Positions 45,366 through 54,195 of a stretch of 64,000 nucleotides of DNA are shown here, one piece after another. Under the pieces are notes generated by a model. The model ran no database searches, was not told where the DNA came from, and worked only from the letters and a program-made list of their open reading frames with translations. Both the position numbers and the translations under genes were made by a program. The DNA is from Gammaproteobacteria bacterium. Its GTDB lineage: Bacteria > Pseudomonadota > Gammaproteobacteria > Francisellales > CACEW01. The DNA is taken from contig JAUSAW010000006.1 in NCBI GenBank assembly GCA_030652335.1, forward strand, positions 1 through 64,000, in the 5' to 3' direction. The first letter of the stretch is position 1; each line of letters opens with the position of its first letter.

Positions 45366-46106
45366 TTACTCTAACCAACTATAACCTTTTTGTTCCAATT
45401 CCAAAGCCAGCTCTTTGCCACCGGATTTGACGATTTTACCCTGTGACAATACATGCACATAATCGGGGACGATGTAATTGAGTAAACGTTGATAGTGAGT
45501 AATGACGATAAAACCACGTTTGCCATCGCGTAAATGATTTACGCCTTCTGAGACCATTTGCAACGCGTCAATATCAAGGCCTGAATCGGTTTCATCTAAG
45601 ATCGCTAATTTAGGCTCCAGCAATAGCATTTGCAGGACTTCATTGCGCTTTTTCTCACCACCGGAAAAGCCTTCATTGACGGCACGGCTTAGGAATTTTT
45701 CATCCATATGCACCAACTTCATTTTGGCTTTAATTAAACTCAAAAAGTCCACCGCATCCACAGGATCTTTGCCCTGTTGTTTCAACAGGGTGTTAAAAGC
45801 CGCCCGTAAAAAATACACGTTATTCACGCCGGGAATCTCCAGCGGATATTGGAAGGCTAAAAATAAACCAGCCAAGGCGCGCTGTTGAGGCTCAAGGCTT
45901 AATAAATCTTGGCCATCAAACTTAATGGAACCACAAGTCACTTCATAGCCAGGTTTACCGGCCAATACATTCCCCAAGGTGCTTTTGCCTGAGCCATTTG
46001 GACCCATAATGGCATGCATCTCACCGGCTTTAATCTGTAGGTTAACGCCTTTTAAAATTTCTTTGCCGTTTACGCTGGCATGTAAGTTTTCAATCTCTAA
46101 CAACAT
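45366..46106 (-). CDS. sufC: Fe-S assembly ATPase SufC
   Basis: ABC-type ATPase of the SufBC2D complex. Walker A GPNGSGKST at 35-43, signature FSGGEKKRNE and Walker B AILDETDSGLD, both in the form typical for SufC. It has 246 residues and lies 21 nt after sufB. Confidence 0.97.
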   Translation of the reverse strand: MLLEIENLHASVNGKEILKGVNLQIKAGEMHAIMGPNGSGKSTLGNVLAGKPGYEVTCGSIKFDGQDLLSLEPQQRALAGLFLAFQYPLEIPGVNNVYFLRAAFNTLLKQQGKDPVDAVDFLSLIKAKMKLVHMDEKFLSRAVNEGFSGGEKKRNEVLQMLLLEPKLAILDETDSGLDIDALQMVSEGVNHLRDGKRGFIVITHYQRLLNYIVPDYVHVLSQGKIVKSGGKELALELEQKGYSWLE

Positions 46107-46127
46107 AGTCGCTCTCTTTTCATAATC

Positions 46128-47564
46128 CTAACCTACGGCCCCTTCTAGGCTTACTTCCATTAGCTTTTGAGCCTCTACGGCAAATTCTAATGGCAACTGT
46201 TTAAACACTTCCTTACAAAATCCATTAACTATCATCGCGATGGCATCTTCTTCGCTTAAGCCTCGCTGCAGACAATAGAATAATTGTTCATCCGAAATCT
46301 TAGAAGTGGTCGCCTCATGTTCGATCTGGGCGGTTTTATTTTTTACTTCGATATAGGGGAAAGTATGAGCGCCACATTGATGACCGATAAGTAAGGAATC
46401 ACACTGGGTATAATTTCGAGCATTAGAAGCCATCGGGGTAATTCTAACCAACCCGCGATAAGCATTTTGCCCTTTAGCCGCCGAAATTCCTTTGGAAATA
46501 ATGGTACTCTTAGTATTTTTTCCGATATGGATCATCTTAGTACCAGTATCGGCCTGCTGGTGTTTATTGGTTAGCGCTACCGAGTAAAATTCACCGACGC
46601 TATCATCGCCTTGCAGCACCACGCTTGGGTATTTCCAGGTAATGGCCGAACCTGTTTCGACCTGGGTCCAGGAAATTTTGGAGCGAGCGCCTTTGCATAG
46701 GCCACGTTTTGTTACAAAGTTAAAGATTCCGCCTTTACCGTTTTCATCGCCGGGATACCAGTTTTGCACGGTGGAATATTTAATCTGGGCATCCTCTAAG
46801 GCAACTAGTTCCACTACCGCAGCATGTAATTGGTTCTCATCGCGCATAGGCGCGGTACACCCTTCAAGATAGCTTACAAAGCTGCCTGCATCGGCCACAA
46901 TCAAGGTGCGCTCAAACTGTCCGGTGTTGGCGGCGTTAATTCTAAAATAGGTCGATAATTCCATAGGACAACGCACGCCTTTTGGAATATACACGAAGGA
47001 GCCATCACTAAAAACGGCCGAGTTTAAAGCGGCATAATAATTATCGCTCTGGGGCACTACGCTGCCTAAATACTGCTTAATCAGCTCAGGGTACTTTTGC
47101 ACGGCCTCTGAAAATGAACAGAATATTACGCCGGCTTCGCCTAGTTTTTCTTTAAAAGTAGTCCCAACCGATACGCTATCGAATACGGCATCAACGGCAA
47201 CTCCGGCTAACCATTCGCGCTCATGCAAGGGGATACCGAGTTTTTCATAAGTCTCCAATAACTTGGGATCGACATCGGCTAGGCTTTTTGGGGCGTCTTT
47301 TAGGGATTTAGGCGCTGAATAATAACTGATGGATTGATAATCGATAGGCTCATAGTGCAAGTGCTGCCAGGTTGGTGGCTTCATTTCAAGCCAGGCGCGA
47401 TAAGCCTTTAAACGCCACTCTAAAAGAAATTCCGGCTCATTTTTCTTGGCCGAAATCTGACGAACCACATCTTCGCTTAAGCCAGGGGCTAAACTTTCCG
47501 ATTCAATATTAGTGACAAAACCATGCTGATATTCTCTATTGACTACATTATCTAATTCTTTCAT
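46128..47564 (-). CDS. sufB: Fe-S assembly scaffold SufB
   Basis: 478-residue scaffold for cluster assembly. Family motifs: [82 protein letters not shown], and near the C-terminus [21 protein letters not shown]. The conserved Cys in [17 protein letters not shown] (the cluster-related residue in E. coli) is present. It overlaps the Rrf2 regulator by four bases. Confidence 0.97.
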   Translation of the reverse strand: MKELDNVVNREYQHGFVTNIESESLAPGLSEDVVRQISAKKNEPEFLLEWRLKAYRAWLEMKPPTWQHLHYEPIDYQSISYYSAPKSLKDAPKSLADVDPKLLETYEKLGIPLHEREWLAGVAVDAVFDSVSVGTTFKEKLGEAGVIFCSFSEAVQKYPELIKQYLGSVVPQSDNYYAALNSAVFSDGSFVYIPKGVRCPMELSTYFRINAANTGQFERTLIVADAGSFVSYLEGCTAPMRDENQLHAAVVELVALEDAQIKYSTVQNWYPGDENGKGGIFNFVTKRGLCKGARSKISWTQVETGSAITWKYPSVVLQGDDSVGEFYSVALTNKHQQADTGTKMIHIGKNTKSTIISKGISAAKGQNAYRGLVRITPMASNARNYTQCDSLLIGHQCGAHTFPYIEVKNKTAQIEHEATTSKISDEQLFYCLQRGLSEEDAIAMIVNGFCKEVFKQLPLEFAVEAQKLMEVSLEGAVG

Positions 47565-47983
47565 TTCATCACCTTATCCGTTACTAGGCTCTGACTCATT
47601 TGTAGTAGGCTAACATTGCTTAGCGCCTCTCTTACTACTTGGTTAATGACATGCCAGTTATCTTTATTTACACACAGCGTCGAAATAGCACATTTTCCTG
47701 TGGGTAGAGAGCATTCTGTTAAGGCTAGAGGCCCATCGATGGCTTCGACTATAGTGGCTAAGCTGATTTCATCCGCTGGCATGGAGAGCTGATAACCGCC
47801 ATTGGTACCCCTTTCAGAGACGAGAAGACCCGCTTTAAGCAATTGCTTTAATAGTTTACGCACGGTAGGTAAATGAATAGCGGTGTTTTGAGCAATTTCC
47901 GTACCACTTACGCCCCTATCGAGTACGGCCATATCGCGCATAATAACCGTGGCATAATCTGCGAGCCTGCTGATTCTTAACAT
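47561..47983 (-). CDS. Rrf2-family suf operon regulator
   Basis: 140-residue winged-helix regulator of the Rrf2 (IscR-like) family. The N-terminus [15 protein letters not shown] fits the suf-associated regulator group. Three conserved cysteines C91, C98, C104 (C-x6-C-x5-C) should hold an Fe-S cluster, so it can sense cluster status. It heads the suf operon. No Shine-Dalgarno site precedes the ATG; an inverted repeat lies immediately upstream, pointing to autoregulation. Confidence 0.93.
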   Translation of the reverse strand: MLRISRLADYATVIMRDMAVLDRGVSGTEIAQNTAIHLPTVRKLLKQLLKAGLLVSERGTNGGYQLSMPADEISLATIVEAIDGPLALTECSLPTGKCAISTLCVNKDNWHVINQVVREALSNVSLLQMSQSLVTDKVMK

Positions 47984-47987
47984 AGTA

Positions 47988-48000
47988 TACTAATCTAGTA
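47988..48000 (-). promoter_or_regulatory. Inverted repeat at the suf operon start
   Basis: TACTA-ATC-TAGTA is a perfect short inverted repeat 4 nt before the regulator's ATG. Its position, at or just before the expected transcription start, fits an autoregulatory operator, but it does not match the E. coli IscR type 1 or 2 consensus as I know them. The lack of a ribosome site suggests a very short or absent leader. Confidence 0.35.
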
Positions 48001-48102
48001 CCAATTTAAAGTGAGGCTACTTTAAGAAAATAGTGCTTGTATGTCAATAGCCGCTTTGACTATATGGCCAAAGATACGGGGAGTTTCATTATCGGAAAGC
48101 AA

Positions 48103-49200
48103 TTAATGGCCGTTAGGTCGGGAATTGCTGCCCCAGGTCCAATGCTTATTGGCAAAGTAATTCCACAGAGTGGCTATAGCGATACCGGCAATCTGACCTA
48201 GTAACTCATGCCAATTCATCAGCAAAAAGACTTGTAAAGTAAGCGCCGTTATCCCAATCCCGATCATGGATACAGCAAAGTATTGTGAAAATCGTTTTAA
48301 CTGCTGGCGCTTGCCATCGAGGCCACATTCTTTCCAGGTAACTAAATCGTTCCATAAAAAGTTATTTAGCATGGTCAGGCTGGAAGAAAATACCGAAGCG
48401 ACTATGGGATGAAAATCACATTTATAAAAGAACAGGCTAAATAGGCTTAAGTTTACGATAACTCCAAGCCCACCTATCAAACAAAATAAATAGAAACGCC
48501 TATCGTGTGGTGAGCTCCAGACTAATTTGGCGATATGTCTTAAATAGTTCCATTGTTCTTTCATGCTCATCTTGGATTCGCCGGCATCGCGATCGACAAA
48601 CTCATAGGGAACTTCGCTAACCGTACTGTAATGACCTTTAATGAGCACTTCCATTAAGATTTTCCAGCCAATAGGGTCAAGCTTTACATTTTCGATAACC
48701 TTACGATTTAAGCCAAAATAACCACCGGTACAATCCGAAATTTTGCGCAGCTTTTTTAAGGCTAACTGGCCTATCACCCTAGCTGTCCATGACACTAATT
48801 TACGAAATGCACTTAAGCCGCCATCGGAGCCGCCTTGAATAAAACGACTAGGAATAACGACCTCATTTCCGGCTTGAAGCTTTTCTATCATAGCGGGCAA
48901 TAATTCAGGAGGGTGCTGCAAGTCTGCATCCATCACTATCAAATACTGGCCTTTGGCCCGAGTAAAGCCTTCGACAACTGCCGTACCTAAGCCACGACCT
49001 ACTTCGCGATGGATATAATGAACTTCCGAGTTTTCTTGGGCTAATTTTTCTAAAATTTGCGGAGTATTATCTTTGCTATCATCGATAAACCAGATTTCAA
49101 ATGAAATGGGTATACTGACCAATGCCGCTTTAATCCTACGAGTAATAGTGTGAACATTTTCTCGCTCATTAAACGTGGGAATGATTATGCTAAAGTCCAT
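48103..49200 (-). CDS. Polyprenol-phosphate glycosyltransferase with GtrA domain
   Basis: 365 residues. The N-terminal GT2 domain (about 1-230) looks like dolichol/polyprenol-phosphate mannosyl- or glucosyltransferases: IIIPTFNERENV, metal-binding VMDADLQHPPELLP, and a conserved GESKMSMKEQW before the membrane part. The C-terminal 130 residues hold four membrane spans of the GtrA family. It would load a sugar on undecaprenyl phosphate and flip or present it for glycan modification. It is divergent from a polytopic membrane protein that could be the matching transferase. Confidence 0.9.
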   Translation of the reverse strand: MDFSIIIPTFNERENVHTITRRIKAALVSIPISFEIWFIDDSKDNTPQILEKLAQENSEVHYIHREVGRGLGTAVVEGFTRAKGQYLIVMDADLQHPPELLPAMIEKLQAGNEVVIPSRFIQGGSDGGLSAFRKLVSWTARVIGQLALKKLRKISDCTGGYFGLNRKVIENVKLDPIGWKILMEVLIKGHYSTVSEVPYEFVDRDAGESKMSMKEQWNYLRHIAKLVWSSPHDRRFYLFCLIGGLGVIVNLSLFSLFFYKCDFHPIVASVFSSSLTMLNNFLWNDLVTWKECGLDGKRQQLKRFSQYFAVSMIGIGITALTLQVFLLMNWHELLGQIAGIAIATLWNYFANKHWTWGSNSRPNGH

Positions 49201-49271
49201 GGTAATTACTTATATGATTTCTGCTGTGTGATACTATAGCGCATTATTTAAGGCTTATGGAGCGACTTGCT

Positions 49272-50840
49272 ATGATTTATGGAAAAAATAATTTTTTACC
49301 AGGGCCCAATCTTAGCAAAAAAGATTGGCTAGCCATCGGTTTTATTATTCTGGCCTCTTATTTATTTGCGTTAATCTGTTCGTCGCCGCTTGTTGAAATA
49401 ACAGGGGGAGATAGGGAAATATTCCGTTATGCAGGAATGCTCCTATCTAAGAGCTATATGCCTTATGTTGACGTATTCGACAATAAACCTCCCTTAATTT
49501 ACTTTGCAGCTTATGGCGGAGGGTGGTGGCATCTTTGGTTAGTCAATAATACCGCCATCACTCTATCTGCCGTGGTTTTTTATATTTTTATAAAGAAGCA
49601 AGGGCTTAAAGCAGCTTTAGCAACAAGCTTTGTTTATATTCTTTTATTGCGCGTACTATCCATTAATCTTGGCGGCGGTTTTACTTATGAGCTTTCAGCC
49701 TCTTTTAGTATGATAACGGCTTGTTTAGCACTATGTAAAAAACCTCCTTATTTTAGCCTGGGTATACTATGCGCCGCTATTTTATTTGCTCAGGTCAATG
49801 ACGTGCTTGGAGTGATTCCCCTTATCGCTTATGCTGTTTTTGCGCCCATTATTATATCGCCCCATAGGCGCTTACTTACCTTTATAAAGTCTTCCGGCAA
49901 ACTTTTAGTGGGATTCTGTGCATTTACTAGCCTGATTGTTGGGTTTTTCGCCTATCATCATGCCTTGCATGCTTTTATTTATAATGCATTTACCATAAAT
50001 TTTGAGTTATATATTCCCCACCATAGCATTAAAGTCGCTATTTCTAATTTATTAACGATACTTAAATTTAATGCAGAAGGGCCCTTTATAGCCATCTTAA
50101 TATTTGCTAATTTAAGCTTTCTTTTGGCTAAAAAAATGAATCCCCGTTTAACACTATGGACATTACTCTTTTTAGCTAGCTTAGTGTTTGATATTATCGA
50201 TGTCTCAATCTCAGGGCTTGCTAATCCCATATATTTTATAACTCTTCAGGTTTATCTCAGTTTTTATTTATTAATTTTGCTTAATCATTTTTATGATTCG
50301 CTTCCCGAAAAATGGGTTAAAAATCTTATAATCATTTTTATAATGAGTTTTTTTACTTATTTTCTACACAGCACTCGTCATCACACAGCAAGAATCCTGC
50401 ATTTTTTAAATACTAAACCCCATGTACCTTATTATAAAACTCTACTAAACCCCTATGAAAACTTGGTGAGCGATGTTAGAAATCAAGATGGGCAGCTCTA
50501 TATCTATCAAAACTATTGGTTTCCCGCCGGGCTTTATATGGAACTCAATGTTAAGGCGCCAACTCGATGGACAAACTTTCTTTTCTGGAGCTACCCTTCA
50601 TTCGATCAAAATAACGCTCTGTTCTTTTCCATTATCACTGATATTAATTCTTACCATACCAAATACATTATGGATTTTTCCCTTTCGACTCCATTCCGAC
50701 GCTTTAGAAAAGCTGACAATGAGGCGTGGCAGACCATGCTGAATCAGCATTATCAAAAGGCTAAGCCTCTTTATTGTACGATAGAGGAAGGTGCTCACTT
50801 TAATGGACTATGTGGCTGGTTATATGTTCGCAAGAATTAA
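49272..50840 (+). CDS. Polytopic membrane protein, GT-C/PMT-like
   Basis: About 522 residues with around ten to twelve membrane spans and a soluble C-terminal tail of about 110 residues. Between span 1 and 2 the loop GGDREIFRYAGMLLSKSYMPYVDVFDNKPPLIY has the acidic pair (D...D near PYVDVFDNKPP) typical of GT-C (PMT/GT39-like) transferases that use lipid-linked sugars. GGAG precedes the ATG at 49272 by 9 nt; an ATG at 49257 is a less favoured alternative. The divergent GT2-GtrA gene may supply its donor. Target unknown. Confidence 0.75.
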   Translation: MIYGKNNFLPGPNLSKKDWLAIGFIILASYLFALICSSPLVEITGGDREIFRYAGMLLSKSYMPYVDVFDNKPPLIYFAAYGGGWWHLWLVNNTAITLSAVVFYIFIKKQGLKAALATSFVYILLLRVLSINLGGGFTYELSASFSMITACLALCKKPPYFSLGILCAAILFAQVNDVLGVIPLIAYAVFAPIIISPHRRLLTFIKSSGKLLVGFCAFTSLIVGFFAYHHALHAFIYNAFTINFELYIPHHSIKVAISNLLTILKFNAEGPFIAILIFANLSFLLAKKMNPRLTLWTLLFLASLVFDIIDVSISGLANPIYFITLQVYLSFYLLILLNHFYDSLPEKWVKNLIIIFIMSFFTYFLHSTRHHTARILHFLNTKPHVPYYKTLLNPYENLVSDVRNQDGQLYIYQNYWFPAGLYMELNVKAPTRWTNFLFWSYPSFDQNNALFFSIITDINSYHTKYIMDFSLSTPFRRFRKADNEAWQTMLNQHYQKAKPLYCTIEEGAHFNGLCGWLYVRKN

Positions 50841-50923
50841 GCAATGGCCAATTTAATCGTCGGATCTGCTGTTAATTTTTTTAAGAGGTCGAAATCTTTA
50901 ACCTGATCGCAATAGGGATGAAT

Positions 50924-51073
50924 CTATTGATCTATGACGCTAACGATAGCAAAGGAGCCAAATAGTTCTCGAAGAAAATTAAAAATATACTCCCAACTAG
51001 CCTGACTGGATAAAGAGCTAGTGCTCGTAGCCGAACCAGTCAAGCCAGGAATAGTTAGTGGAGCATTTGTCAT
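50924..51073 (-). CDS. Possible 49-residue ORF after the dps gene
   Basis: Directly after the dps stop (6 nt) an ATG opens a frame of 49 residues: a Ser/Thr-rich N-terminal half and an amphipathic, aromatic C-terminal half (SWEYIFNFLRELFGSFAIV). No Shine-Dalgarno site is seen, and the ATG lies within a 12-nt palindrome (51068-51079, TTGTCATGACAA). I do not recognise it. It may be a small membrane-active peptide or simply chance. Confidence 0.25.
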   Translation of the reverse strand: MTNAPLTIPGLTGSATSTSSLSSQASWEYIFNFLRELFGSFAIVSVIDQ

Positions 51074-51079
51074 GACAAA

Positions 51080-51547
51080 TTATTGGATCAAGCTTCGTAG
51101 CATCCAAGCTGTTTTTTCATGGGACTTCATTCGAATAGTCGCTAAATCAGCGGTACCATCATCGCCACCCGCATCGGCTACTTTAAAGAGTTCACGGGCA
51201 TTTCGCGCACAGGCTTCATGACCTTCGACCAGAATTTTAACCATTTTATCCCAAGCAGGAATGTCAGTTTCTTCTTTAATGGTGGCTAATTTATGGAATT
51301 GGGCGGTAGTACCGGGGGCTTTAACGCCGAGTGCACGAATTCTTTCGGCAATCTCATCGACCGCCAGCCAAATTTCGTTGTATTGCTCTTCAAACATTTG
51401 ATGCAGGCTTCTAAAATGTGGGCCTGTAACATTCCAGTGAAAATTATGTGTCATAAGATAAAGCAGGTAAGTGTCCGCTAAAAAATGGCTAAGGCCATCG
51501 CTAATGCTTTTACGATGCTTTTCGTCGATACCGATATTAACATTCAT
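51080..51547 (-). CDS. dps: Dps-family DNA-binding ferritin
   Basis: Dps proteins form dodecamers that oxidise and store iron and protect DNA. From the ATG at 51547, with AAGGAG 7 nt upstream, the product has 155 residues. The ferroxidase region is THNFHWNVTGPHFRSLHQMFEEQYNEIWLAVDEIAERIRALG with H34, H37, D64 and E68. There is no Lys-rich N-terminal tail, so DNA binding may be weak. An upstream frame start to 51571 runs through the ribosome site and is rejected. Confidence 0.93.
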   Translation of the reverse strand: MNVNIGIDEKHRKSISDGLSHFLADTYLLYLMTHNFHWNVTGPHFRSLHQMFEEQYNEIWLAVDEIAERIRALGVKAPGTTAQFHKLATIKEETDIPAWDKMVKILVEGHEACARNARELFKVADAGGDDGTADLATIRMKSHEKTAWMLRSLIQ

Positions 51548-51677
51548 ACTAATCTCCTTGGTAAAGTTCACTACATTAGTTTTAGCACATAAAATCGACT
51601 TTTGAATTAAATATGCGCTAACACTTAACCTTACCTCTTCTGAGAAGATTTATCGAGAGGCGTATTCTGTTAATAAT

Positions 51678-53063
51678 TTAATTTTTCGTTTGGTACTGGT
51701 AATAATAAAATCCCAGTACAGGCAAGACCATTAATAACATGCCCCCACTAAACACTATTTCATAATGCCAAAAGCTACCTACATCGATTCCAGTGGGCGG
51801 AATATAACCTACAATGATCGTCACGATACAACCGAATAGACCGATTAAGCAGGTTATCCACATGCCAATCTTTTTGCCGGGAATGGTAAATCCAGTTGTA
51901 GCTGGCTTTAACTTATATTTTAAAGTGATTGCGGCTACGAACATCATGAGATACATCAACATATAAAGTTGGGTGCTTAAATCGGATAGTAACCAGTATG
52001 AGCCATTGACGCTCGGCATTAATAAGAAGGCTACGCAAAATATACTGACCAATATCGCCTGTACGATCAATAAATTAGCCGCCACTCCATTTTTATTTTC
52101 CTTTCCTAATATGGCCGGTAAAAATCCAGATTGAGAGGCCTGTAATAATCCTTTGGCGGGAGAAATCACCCAGGTAATCATGCCTCCTAGGTTACCCACC
52201 ACCAAGGCTACGGCCATAGTTGGAATGAGGAAGCTAAGATGATAACTGGCAAAGAAATTGCTAAAGGCCTGGATCACGCCATTAACTAAATTGATTTGAC
52301 CCGCGGGTAACACCAAAGCAATAGCTAAAGACCCTAACATCATGGTGACTACTATCAATATTACCGAGATACTAAGCGCTTTAGGGAAACTTTTATGGGG
52401 ATCCTTTACATCTTTAATGTGTACCGTAACCAGTTCCATACCTAAAAATGCTGTCATAATAGCGATCAATGCCACCCAGTTTTCTGAATTATGTAAACTA
52501 GGCAACAGATTGGCATGAGTAAAATGTAATTGAATAGGTTTGCCACTAAACACCCAGACTCCAGCCAATACCACTATTAAGGCCATAGGAACTAAGGTAC
52601 CGATAATGACGCAAAAATTAGAAAACTTAGCCGAGACATGCAAACCTTTTAAATTAAGCAAGGTTAAGCCCCAAAATATAATAAGGATGACCGATACTAG
52701 ATAGAGCTTATTATTAGCCAGACTGGGATCGACTACATAGGCCAAGGTGCCGGCCAAAAAGGATAAGATGGATGGAAACCAGACCATGGTATTGATCCAC
52801 TGTAACCATATACTTAAAAAACCTACCTTTTCGCCGAAGGCCAGCTTAACCCAATGATAAATACCGCCTTGTTCGGGAATAGTGCTCGACAATTCTGCGG
52901 ATACCAAGGCGCTTGGAATAAGAAAAATTAAGGCCGAACACACTGCAAAAAAGAGTAATGAAGTGCCAAATAGAGCCGTAGCGGGTAGATTTCGAATGCT
53001 ATCGATACCGCCTACTATCAACATAACTAAGGCAAATGTACCGATTTTTTTAATGTTTCCCAT
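51678..53063 (-). CDS. APC-superfamily amino acid permease
   Basis: 461 residues with about 12 membrane spans. The first span region FALVMLIVGGIDSIRNLPATALFG has the glycine-rich unwound segment, and PSALVSAELSSTIPEQGGIYHWVKLAFG is the conserved APC loop (as in glutamate/GABA antiporter-type members). Substrate is unknown. GAGGAAC precedes the ATG. It is divergent from a LysR regulator, which often controls such neighbours. Confidence 0.9.
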   Translation of the reverse strand: MGNIKKIGTFALVMLIVGGIDSIRNLPATALFGTSLLFFAVCSALIFLIPSALVSAELSSTIPEQGGIYHWVKLAFGEKVGFLSIWLQWINTMVWFPSILSFLAGTLAYVVDPSLANNKLYLVSVILIIFWGLTLLNLKGLHVSAKFSNFCVIIGTLVPMALIVVLAGVWVFSGKPIQLHFTHANLLPSLHNSENWVALIAIMTAFLGMELVTVHIKDVKDPHKSFPKALSISVILIVVTMMLGSLAIALVLPAGQINLVNGVIQAFSNFFASYHLSFLIPTMAVALVVGNLGGMITWVISPAKGLLQASQSGFLPAILGKENKNGVAANLLIVQAILVSIFCVAFLLMPSVNGSYWLLSDLSTQLYMLMYLMMFVAAITLKYKLKPATTGFTIPGKKIGMWITCLIGLFGCIVTIIVGYIPPTGIDVGSFWHYEIVFSGGMLLMVLPVLGFYYYQYQTKN

Positions 53064-53129
53064 TTATTCGTTCCTCGACTCTAGACAAACCATTGTATTC
53101 CGGCTACTTTGATAAATATAATGAATTGA

Positions 53130-53147
53130 TCTTATCTTTCGATAAGA
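53130..53147. promoter_or_regulatory. Candidate LysR operator
   Basis: TCTTATC-TTTC-GATAAGA is a perfect 7-bp inverted repeat that contains the T-N11-A pattern of LysR-type regulators. It lies between the divergent permease (start 53063) and the LysR gene (start 53290), 67 nt upstream of the permease ATG, the classic place for such a site. Confidence 0.4.
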
Positions 53148-53166
53148 AATAGTGATCGAAATACTT

Positions 53167-53271
53167 CTGCCTTTCGGGGCAGGTTGGACTATACCCTTGC
53201 CCCATCCTTGCCTCTTCGGCTAGGTGGACTATACCCCTCTCCCCATCCCTCCCCCGCTTGGGAGGAGGGGG
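53167..53271. repeat. Imperfect 41-nt tandem repeat with GC hairpin
   Basis: Two copies of an approximately 41-nt unit start at 53167 and 53208, sharing GGACTATACCC and CCCCATCC blocks. The second runs into a hairpin at 53247-53269 (CCCTCCCCC / GGG-A-GGAGGG around GCTT). It is much richer in C and G than the surroundings and ends just before the ribosome site of the LysR gene. It is probably a dispersed intergenic repeat; translated, it makes a spurious Pro-rich N-terminal extension of the regulator. Confidence 0.6.
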
Positions 53272-53289
53272 TTTATTAGGAAGAATGAT

Positions 53290-54156
53290 ATGAGTTTACT
53301 CAGTCCACAATTAGAAGCCTTTATGGCCATCTGCAAACACAAAACCGTGCACGCGGCAGCCCAAAGTATTTATATGACTCAAACGGCGGTGACTCAAAGA
53401 ATTCAAGTTTTAGAAGCCAAATTGCAGACCACTTTATTTATTCGATCCAGACGGGGTATGAAGCTAACAGCTGAGGGTGAGGCCTTATTGCAATATTGCC
53501 ATGCGGCTAAAGAACTCGAAGGTGAGGCCTATGCCAAGATACAAGGCTCAGCCTCATCGGCCAGCACCGTAGAAATTTGTATTTCCGGCTCCAGCAGCCT
53601 AATCCATTCTCGGATTATCCCCGCCTGCTATCCGGTCGCTAAAAAATTCCCAAGTTTACTGCTACATTTTGATATTAACGATAATGAAAATAGACAGTTA
53701 GCGCTAAAAGCAGGGACTTGCCAAATCGCGGTGGTCCAACCCGAACATATCGCCCTAGAGATGCAATCGAAAACCTTAGAACCAGAATTATATGTACTGG
53801 TCTGCTCGACCGCTTGGATTGATCGTTCTGTAAGAGACATCATTCAGCATGAAAGAATTATCGATTTTAACCCTTCGGACCAAATGACCTTTAACTATCT
53901 TAAGCAGTATAAATTATTTCAACATGCTAGACACGATAGGCATTTCGTCAACAAACCTGAGTCTTTGGCCTTAATGATTTTAGAGGGCTTTGGTTATAGC
54001 GCCTTAACGCGAGAATTCGCCGAGCCTTATATTAAACAGGGCCAGCTAATGCTACTTAATAAAGGCCTGGCTTATGAAAATCCCTTAAGCTTAATTTGGT
54101 TTGAAAGGCCGGAGCCTCCCGCCTATTTCCAAGCTTTGATTAATGCTATAGCCTAA
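53290..54156 (+). CDS. LysR-type regulator, ArgP-like
   Basis: 288 residues from the ATG at 53290, with AGGAAG 6-7 nt upstream. The N-terminal HTH (MSLLSPQLEAFMAICKHKTVHAAAQSIYMTQTAVTQRIQVLEAKLQTTLF) has Gln-Ala rich helix features of the ArgP/IciA group (LSPQLEAF...VTQRIQ), and the C-terminal effector domain follows. ArgP controls amino-acid export or lysine-related genes. Divergent placement next to an APC permease suggests control of that gene. The ATG at 53224 would translate repeat DNA and is rejected. Confidence 0.88.
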   Translation: MSLLSPQLEAFMAICKHKTVHAAAQSIYMTQTAVTQRIQVLEAKLQTTLFIRSRRGMKLTAEGEALLQYCHAAKELEGEAYAKIQGSASSASTVEICISGSSSLIHSRIIPACYPVAKKFPSLLLHFDINDNENRQLALKAGTCQIAVVQPEHIALEMQSKTLEPELYVLVCSTAWIDRSVRDIIQHERIIDFNPSDQMTFNYLKQYKLFQHARHDRHFVNKPESLALMILEGFGYSALTREFAEPYIKQGQLMLLNKGLAYENPLSLIWFERPEPPAYFQALINAIA

Positions 54157-54195
54157 CAACATTATAATCCACGCGCCGCTTAAGCAGGAATGACA

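Noticed and set aside
53224..53289. Upstream start of the LysR regulator with Pro-rich leader
   Set aside because: The residues come from the GC-rich tandem repeat; a good ribosome site precedes the ATG at 53290.
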